A program made the translations under genes and the position numbers. Below are positions 57,903 through 64,000 of a DNA stretch of 64,000 bases, in pieces. The notes below the pieces were generated by a model. The model ran no database searches, was not told where the DNA came from, and saw only the letters and a program-made list of their open reading frames with translations. The stretch comes from Calamus simplicifolius. Lineage: Eukaryota > Streptophyta > Magnoliopsida > Arecales > Arecaceae. The stretch spans positions 1 to 64,000 of the forward strand of contig UESW01004628.1 in the NCBI GenBank assembly GCA_900491605.1. Direction: 5' to 3'. How positions within the stretch are numbered: the first letter of the stretch is position 1; every line of letters starts with the position of its first letter.

Positions 57903-59100
57903 TCAAAAGTTCTTCCTAACTATTCTTGTTAAATGATCTACAATATTTTTCATTCCATCACATTGAAGCTTAACATAATCTTTTAGTCTCTCATCAACAA
58001 ATGTGCAAGCTGTTGTGATTTTGTCTTGAAGTTCGGCGTTGCACTTTGAATAAGTTTCACCATCTCCACAAATCTCTTTAAGTTCTTCAAAGATGTTCTT
58101 CAAATCACCACTTAAAGATTCTGCGAGGAGTTGAGAGTTGATTCAATCTTTGCAATCCGATCATCAAGGAGTAAAGTGATTCTTTTAATTCATAAATTTA
58201 CTGTCAAACTCATCCTTCTGAGCTGCAAACAAACTTTTTAATTGCTCCATTTGAAGGTCTGAGAATCCAGGAAGAAGTGGATGGTTGATCATAACTGTGC
58301 AGGTGCAGGAGCAGGAGCAGGAATGGGACTCCTAGGCTGTGGAGAAGGAACCCTAACTGATGGTCCAGCCTCGCAAGGCTCAGAAACTCTCGGCATAGGG
58401 GCTCTCATCTAGGTGTCCTTTCCTATCCCATTCCATTCACCTTACAAAACCCATCCGATGCAATGTAGCCAAGCTATAGTAATCTGTGTGCCTTAGGTTC
58501 TTGGGTTCATTCTCTTGAATTACAACCCCTTGGCTCTTGAAAACCATAGTTAGACCATGCCATACGGTAGGGATGATCTCTTTTCCCTCCAGCTTCTGCC
58601 ATATAAAAATCATCATGCTGCAGGTTGATCGGCTGCCAGTTAGAACACATCCATAACAACAATGTCTCGCTCCGAGACATACTCAAACCGACCAGTTTTG
58701 GAAACAAGATTCTACTGCAAATATTGTGTAATAATCTCAATTCTAGGGGTAATTGATTGCTCTAATTCTCAAACTCGTTACATCCCTTCCTAACATCCTT
58801 GAAAGGCTGCTGACCTATCACTGTGCATGTCAGCTGCTAAACCATTGGGATGCTAAGGAGGTTTCCAAGCTTTTGAAAGGTGAGATGAATCCTCTTTTTC
58901 TTACTTGCTTACTAAACCAATCTCCTCTAGCCAAATTGAAATAAAATTCTTTTACTAGGGCTGGATAGTAGGAACATCTAAGAACAAGCTTATCCCAGCC
59001 CATTTCCTTCAATTGTCTCCCGATTGAAAACCCTTCGGATTCAAAGGTCAAAATCAACTTTTCTCCCCCATTGTGATGACTCTATCGGCTAGGTATCTAC
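57903..59100 (-). pseudogene. Envelope-like / plant transposon-protein ORF, broken
   Basis: Between RNase H and the 3' LTR. From the right it reads FESEGFSIGRQLKEMGWDK and YYPALVKEFYFNL (58830-59057), MRLLHNICSRILFPKL with HDDFYMAEAG (58507-58740), and KNIFEELKEICGDG with a helical tail (57903-58103). The LVKEFYFNL-type motif is common in post-pol ORFs of SIRE elements and in the plant transposon protein family. Frames change at least three times. No clear signal peptide or membrane helix is visible in the surviving blocks. Function in this clade is unproven. Confidence 0.65.
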
Positions 59101-59560
59101 CTGGTGGAAGAGGTGTTGGGGTTGTCGAATCTGGACGAATCGCTGCTTGGAGTCGGCTCACGAACGGGACGACGTGCGGACCTTTTCCTACCGGCGCTCC
59201 AACCACTGATTCCCTCCTTTTGGGTGCCATTTGATCTTTGGAAAGGTTCGATTTGGATGGAATTAGAGATGGGGAAGTTTTGGAAAATTTTGGAAGAGTT
59301 TGGTTAGGATTTGAGAAGTATGAAATGACGAGGTGTCGACTCTGCCCTAATAAATCAATTTTGCCCAGGTGTCGACTCCCGCAAAGTCGGGTGTCGACTC
59401 CAAATCGCTAACACAGTCAGCGCTCGAACTGGAGTCGGCTCCGGGTGTCGGCTCCAAGGTCAGGGACCGAGAGCGACACAGTCAGAGGTGTCGACTCCTC
59501 ATTCTGAGGTGTCGACTCCAAAGACAGTTTCAGAAAAAATATTGAAATTCAAATGACTGA
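59101..59560. repeat. GTGTCGACTCC motif cluster in the element's internal region
   Basis: GGAGTCGGCTC, GTGTCGACTCC and GTGTCGGCTCC occur about ten times between 59150 and 59520. The same motif fills the LTRs, but this cluster is outside them. It may be part of the coding start of the envelope-like region or a regulatory repeat. Confidence 0.7.
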
Positions 59561-59836
59561 AACTCGTCAAAAAATTCATAAAATTTATAAAATTTTGGAA
59601 TATTAAGGATCAAATAGCTCAAATGACTAGATAATTTGTCCTTAAAATCAAGAAATTGATAGAAATCTAGATTCTCATTCCTTAATGTTTCAAAATCATT
59701 CCAAAGGATCACAATCCCTAATTCACCTCTAAGATAACAAAATCTCTCTTCACTCAAGGGTTTTGTAAATATGTCAGCTAATTGTTCTTCAGTATTACAT
59801 AATCAAGACAAATTTCATTATTAGCTACATGTTCTC

Positions 59837-61123
59837 TTATAAATGATATCTAATTTCAATGTGTTTTGTTCTTGAATGTTGAATTGGATTTTTAGTTAGA
59901 TTTATTGCACTTGTGTTATCACATCTTATAGGTGTTTTATCAAGTGTGATACCATAGTCTTCAAGTTGTCTCTTAATCCATAGGATTTGAGCACAGCAAC
60001 TTCCAGCTGCAACATATTCTGCTTCAGCAGTAGATAATGCAACCGAATTTTGCTTTTTGCTAAACCATGAGATTAAGTTACTTCCTAAGAATTGGCATGC
60101 ACCACTTGTGCTTTTTCTATCTAACTTACATCCAGCATAATCAGAATCAGAATATGCAATTAAATTTAATGTTGAGTCTCTAGAATACCATAAACCTACA
60201 TTTTTAGTTCCACTTAAATATCTTAGTATTCTTTTAACAGCAATTAAGTGTGATTCTTTAGGTTCAGATTGAAATCTAGCACATAAGCAAACAGCAAACA
60301 TAATATCTGGTCTACTTGCAGTTAAGTAAAGTAGGGATCCGATTATACCTCGATAATATTTTTGATCAACTTTCTTACCTTCTTCATCTTTGTCCAGCTT
60401 GCATGAAGGACTCATTGGTGTTCCGAGGGGTTTGATTGATTCCATACCAAACTTCTTTAGAATTCTCTTGTGTATTTGTTGGTTGATGAAGATTCCCTCT
60501 TTGCTTTGTTTGATTTGGAGTCCAAGGAAGAAGTTGAGTTCTCCCATCATGCTCATTTCAAATTCACCCTGCATTAACTTAGCAAATTCTTGACATAGAA
60601 GATTGTTAGTAGCACCAAAAATATCATCAACATATATTTGAACTACTAATAAATCTTTATCTTTTCTTTTCAAAAATAATGTTTTATCAACATTTCCTCT
60701 TACAAAATCATTTTCAATTAAAAATTTACTTAATCTATCATACCAAGCTCTAGGTGCTTGTTTCAAACCATATAATGCTTTGTGCAATTTAAAAACGTGA
60801 TTTGAAAATTCATGATCTTCAAAACCTGGTGGTTGTTCAACAAAACTTCTTCATTTATAAATCCATTTAAAAATGCACTTTTAACATCCATTTGAAATAA
60901 ATTAATTCATATGACATGCAAATGCAAGTAATAGTCTAATGGCTTCTAATCTAGCTACAGGTGCAAAGGTTTCATCAAAATCAATACCTTCTTCTTGATT
61001 ATATCCTTTTGCAACTAATCTAGCTTTGTTTCTAATTACTATGCCATTTTCATCTAGTTTATTTCTAAATACCCATTTTGATCCTATAACAGAATGATCT
61101 TTAGGTCTTTCACTAAAGTCCAT
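59837..61123 (-). pseudogene. Copia reverse transcriptase and RNase H (mostly preserved)
   Basis: RT copies element RNA and RNase H removes the template. 61123-60902 gives SKWVFRNKLDENG, ARLVAKGYNQEEGIDFDETFAPV. 60787-59837 is one open frame of 316 codons in the same frame: LHKALYGLKQAPRAWYDRL, the catalytic IYVDDIFG, FLGLQIKQ, a Copia RNase H with YSDSDYAGCKLDRKSTSG and STAEAEYVAA, ending SRTKHIEIRYHL. Stops between 60788 and 60901 (around SAFLNG) interrupt an otherwise sound enzyme. Key YVDD and RNase H residues are present. It is the best-preserved coding stretch in the window. Confidence 0.93.
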
Positions 61124-62400
61124 ACATTATTTCTAGTGAATTGATTTAATTCTTCTTGCATGCTAACATCCAATTATTATCTTTTTCAGCTTCTTCAATA
61201 GTTTTAGGTTCAATTTGAGATACAAATGCAAGATGATTACTAATATTTCTCATAGATGATCTAGTTCTTATTCCTTGAGATGGATCACCTATAATCAATT
61301 CCTTGGATGACTATAAGCATATCTCCAATCTCTAGGTAGATCTATATCATTATGATTTATCAACATCATCAACACTTAGGTGAATCATTATCTTTAGCTT
61401 CTTGTTCATGATCTGAAGATACATCATATTTAATTTTTCAAGATCTTTTCAGAATGTTTGTATCTTCCTCATCATCAATCTTTTCAGAACTTGATGCTAA
61501 AGATTCATCAAAATTACATGAATAGATTCTTCAACAATTAAGTTTTCTTGTTAAATACTCTATATGCTTTACTAGTTGTTGAATATCCTAAGAATATTCC
61601 TTCATCAGATTTTGCATCAAATTTTCCTAATTATTTTTACCATTATTATGAATGAAACATTTACAACCAAATGCATGAAAATATTATGTTTGGTTTTCTA
61701 TTATTCCATAATTCATAAGGTGTTTTCTTTAAATTGGTCTTATTAAAGCTCTATTAAGGATGTAACATGCTGTGTTAATAGCTTCCGCCCAAAAGTATTT
61801 TGGTAGTTGCTTTCACATAGCATGGTACGGGCCATGTCTTCTAGAGTTCTATTTTTCTTTCAACTACTCCATTTTGTTGTGGGTTCTAGGTGCAGAAAAA
61901 TTATGATTAATACCATTTTCATGCAAAAACTTTCAAATAAGTGATTTTCAAATTCAGTTCCATGATCACTTCTTAGAGACACTATGGTAGTGTTTTTCTC
62001 ATTTGTGACTTTCTTGAAGAATTTCAGAAATATCGGAAAGTCTCATCTTTGTGAGCTAAAAACATTACCCAAGTGTATCTAGAGTAATCATCTACAATCA
62101 CAAGACCATATTTCTTTCCTCCTAGACTTGTGGTTCTAGTTGGTCCAAAAAGGTCCATGTGAAGTAGCTCTAATGGCCTAGAAGTTGAAACAATATTTTT
62201 AGATTTGAAAGAACTTCTAGTTTGTTTTCCAAATTGACATGCATCACATATTTTGTTATTTTCAAAATCTAATTTGGAAGTCCTTTTACTAAATCCATTC
62301 TAATTAGTTTTGAAATAAGGTGTGTGCTTGCATGACCTAATCTTCGATGCCACAACCAACCAATCTCATTCATATTAGCATTATTAGCAACTAAGCAATG
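61124..62400 (-). pseudogene. Copia integrase region, degraded
   Basis: Minus-strand remains between RT and the gag-pre-integrase block. Readable pieces include a GLVIVDDYSRYTWV-like start of the integrase core near 62100-62040, ELLHMDLFGPTRTT-like sequence near 62150, and NGVVERKN-type sequence near 61850, each in different frames. Many one-base deletions leave no ORF above 60 codons. The order fits Copia, where integrase precedes RT. Confidence 0.7.
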
Positions 62401-62401
62401 A

Positions 62402-63941
62402 TTACTTAGTAGACAAATTGTCTAAATCAATCAAGTATACATTGCCATTTCTATTTCCAATAAAAACAATGCTATTATCAATGGGATTAGAAACTGTGCA
62501 TATAGAAGATTCAAATGATACTTTAAAACCTTTGTCACATAATTGACTAATACTAATTAAATTATGTTTTAAACCATCAACATAAAGTACATTTTCAATA
62601 TATGTGGAGGGAGTTATTTGAATGTTACCAAACCCCAAGATTTGGCCTTTGCCATTGTCGCCAAATGTAACACTCCTCCTCTTTTCTTTCAAGGGTGATG
62701 AATTGATCTTTGTCACCCGTCATGTGTCTTGAGCAGCCGCTATCAAGATACCACTTTCTCTTTGATCTTTTGGCCGCAAGACATCCTGCAAAAATAATCA
62801 AGTCTTATGTTTAGGTACCCAAGCTTTCTTGGGTCCTTCATGGTTAGTAGCAAAAAATTGTTCCTTTCGGAACCCATATTTTCTTTCCTTTAATATTTAA
62901 GTTTTTATTTTTAAAATTGCATTCAAAAATTTATGTCCTTTTGTTACATAATGCATGTAAATTACTTTGAAAAATTTTTGACAATTTTTGTTTCAAATTA
63001 GGTTATATCCTAATCCAGCTTTGTCAAAATGCTTTTGACTATTAACAATAAATTAAGTTTTTGAACTTAAGTAATTTATCAACAATATTTTTATATTTTC
63101 AACTTCTTCTTTAGTTTATCATTTTCATTGAAATTGATTCTTTTTCTTTTAAAATTTTCATTTTCAGATTTAGCACTTTAACTTCATTATTAAGATTTTC
63201 CTTTTCTTTAATGAAAGTTAAATTTTCATTTTTCAAAAACTTGTATTTCTTTTTCAAAATTTGAAATCACCAACAAGTTCATTAAAAGCATCAAAAATTC
63301 ATCAAAAGCAAATTCATCGCAAGGGTTTTCGGAACTTACCTCATCGTTGTTTGCCATAAAGCAAATGTTTGCAACTTCCTTTTGTTCTTCCTTCGGAAGA
63401 AGATTCATCGCTGTCACTCCAAGTTGCAACATAGGCTTTCTTCTTTCTTCAATCTTTTTCAGTTGAGGACATCATATCTAAAGTGCCCCGGTTTCTTACA
63501 TTCATAGCAAATCAAGGGGTCTTTCTCTTTTCCTTGTCCTTGTCTTTTTCTTTTTCTCCTTCCACTTAGCTCCAAATTTCTTCTTGTGGAAGGGTTTCTT
63601 TCTCCTCATGAATCTTTTAAATTTCTTGCTAAGAAGAGCTGTCTCATCATCATCATCATCATCACTGCTGCTCTCTTCACTTTTGCAGCTTTGAGGGCAT
63701 GGTCTTTTTCTTTTTCCATCCTCTTCATGTGCTGCTTCATGGTCAATTCATGGGTCATAGGGATCCTAGAAGCTCCTCTAAGGGTAAGGTGTTGAGGTCC
63801 TTTGCTTCTTGGATTGCTGTCACCTTTTGCTTCCCATGATCTTGGAAGTGACCTAAGAATTTTTCGAACAAGTTCAGAGTTAGTATATGTCTTACCAAGA
63901 CTTTTCAAACCATTTACAATATCAGTAAATCTAGTGTACAT
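62402..63941 (-). pseudogene. Copia gag and protease region, degraded
   Basis: From the right: gag helices at 63941-63606 (MYTRFTDIVNGLKSLGK, then LVRKILRSLPRSWEAK, the UBN2-type signature); a zinc knuckle near 63500 reading CYECKKPGHFRYD whose last cysteine is lost to a one-base deletion; a lysine-rich segment; a protease-type start near 62740 (WYLDSGCSRHMTG); and the block 62716-62402 with SVTFGDNGKGQILGFGNI and ENVLYVDGLKHNLISISQLCDKGF. Frames are broken in at least three places. The gag N-terminus lies beyond 63941, towards the window edge. Confidence 0.85.
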
Positions 63942-64000
63942 GCATGCATGGTTTCAGTTTGTTCCATGCTAAATAACTCATATTTATGAACAAGAATATT

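Larger units (their letters stand above)
56117..64000 (-). mobile_element. SIRE-like Ty1/Copia retrotransposon, 3' part
   Basis: The minus-strand element extends beyond the right edge. In transcription order it shows gag (from beyond 63941), protease, integrase, RT, RNase H, a long 3' region with an envelope-like ORF, a polypurine tract (AAAAAGGGGGAGAT on the minus strand) and the 3' LTR 56117-57513. A post-pol ORF is typical of the SIRE/Maximus lineage. The RT-RNase H block is unusually well preserved for this window, but gag and integrase carry frameshifts. Confidence 0.88.

Overview
The window looks like repeat-dominated nuclear DNA of a flowering plant. The evidence is plant-type transposon families (CACTA/En-Spm with Tnp2 and Ptta domains, Tat-lineage Ty3/Gypsy, SIRE-like Ty1/Copia, a plant L1-type LINE, hAT), intron-containing transposase genes with GT-AG borders, and a fragment resembling a plant UFD1 gene. 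Repeat style and GC-rich LTRs would fit a monocot such as a palm, but that is a guess and I cannot name the species. There are two single N bases (26794 and 50369), so this is an assembled draft. I see no intact host gene, no rRNA or tRNA gene and no CRISPR array. Nearly every open frame belongs to a decayed mobile element or to a repeat array.

Layout, left half. A 2.5-2.7 kb sequence is present twice in direct orientation (copy 1 at 1-9576, cut by the window edge; copy 2 at 18052-20709). Copy 1 was interrupted by a 6.1 kb minus-strand LINE (1058-7157) and a 979 bp hAT-like element (8570-9548, perfect 8 bp target duplication). Copy 2 was interrupted by an 11 kb CACTA element (20710-31706, 3 bp target duplication GTC). 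Between the copies lies a 2.93 kb palindrome (11289-14217) built from two GC-rich LTRs in opposite orientation. The CACTA element holds GCGACGCA subterminal repeats, a roughly 90 bp GATCGATC-rich satellite with gene-like fragments in and beside it, and two decayed genes, one with Tnp2/DUF4218/DUF4216 and one with a Ptta/En-Spm domain. To its right lies the minus-strand Copia element whose LTR it entered.

Layout, right half. A complete non-autonomous Tat-type Gypsy element lies on the minus strand at 35827-45798, with target duplication ATATG. Its gag is fused in frame to RNase H, so protease and reverse transcriptase are missing. A promoter-equipped ORF runs antisense to the element between integrase and the 3' LTR. 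A second Tat-like element (LTR 46989-48814 and a gag start) is cut at 49479. Then come a head-to-head pair of Copia LTRs (49480-52031), a fragment of another Copia pol, a 605 bp fold-back element, a UFD1-like pseudogene (54372-55069), a second head-to-head LTR pair, and the 3' part of a SIRE-like Copia element (56117 to the right edge, minus strand).

The most unusual things are the three head-to-head LTR palindromes in one 64 kb window, the CACTA element with satellite and gene-like cargo, the gag-RNase H fusion element with its antisense gene, and a duplication whose empty sites calibrate the later insertions.
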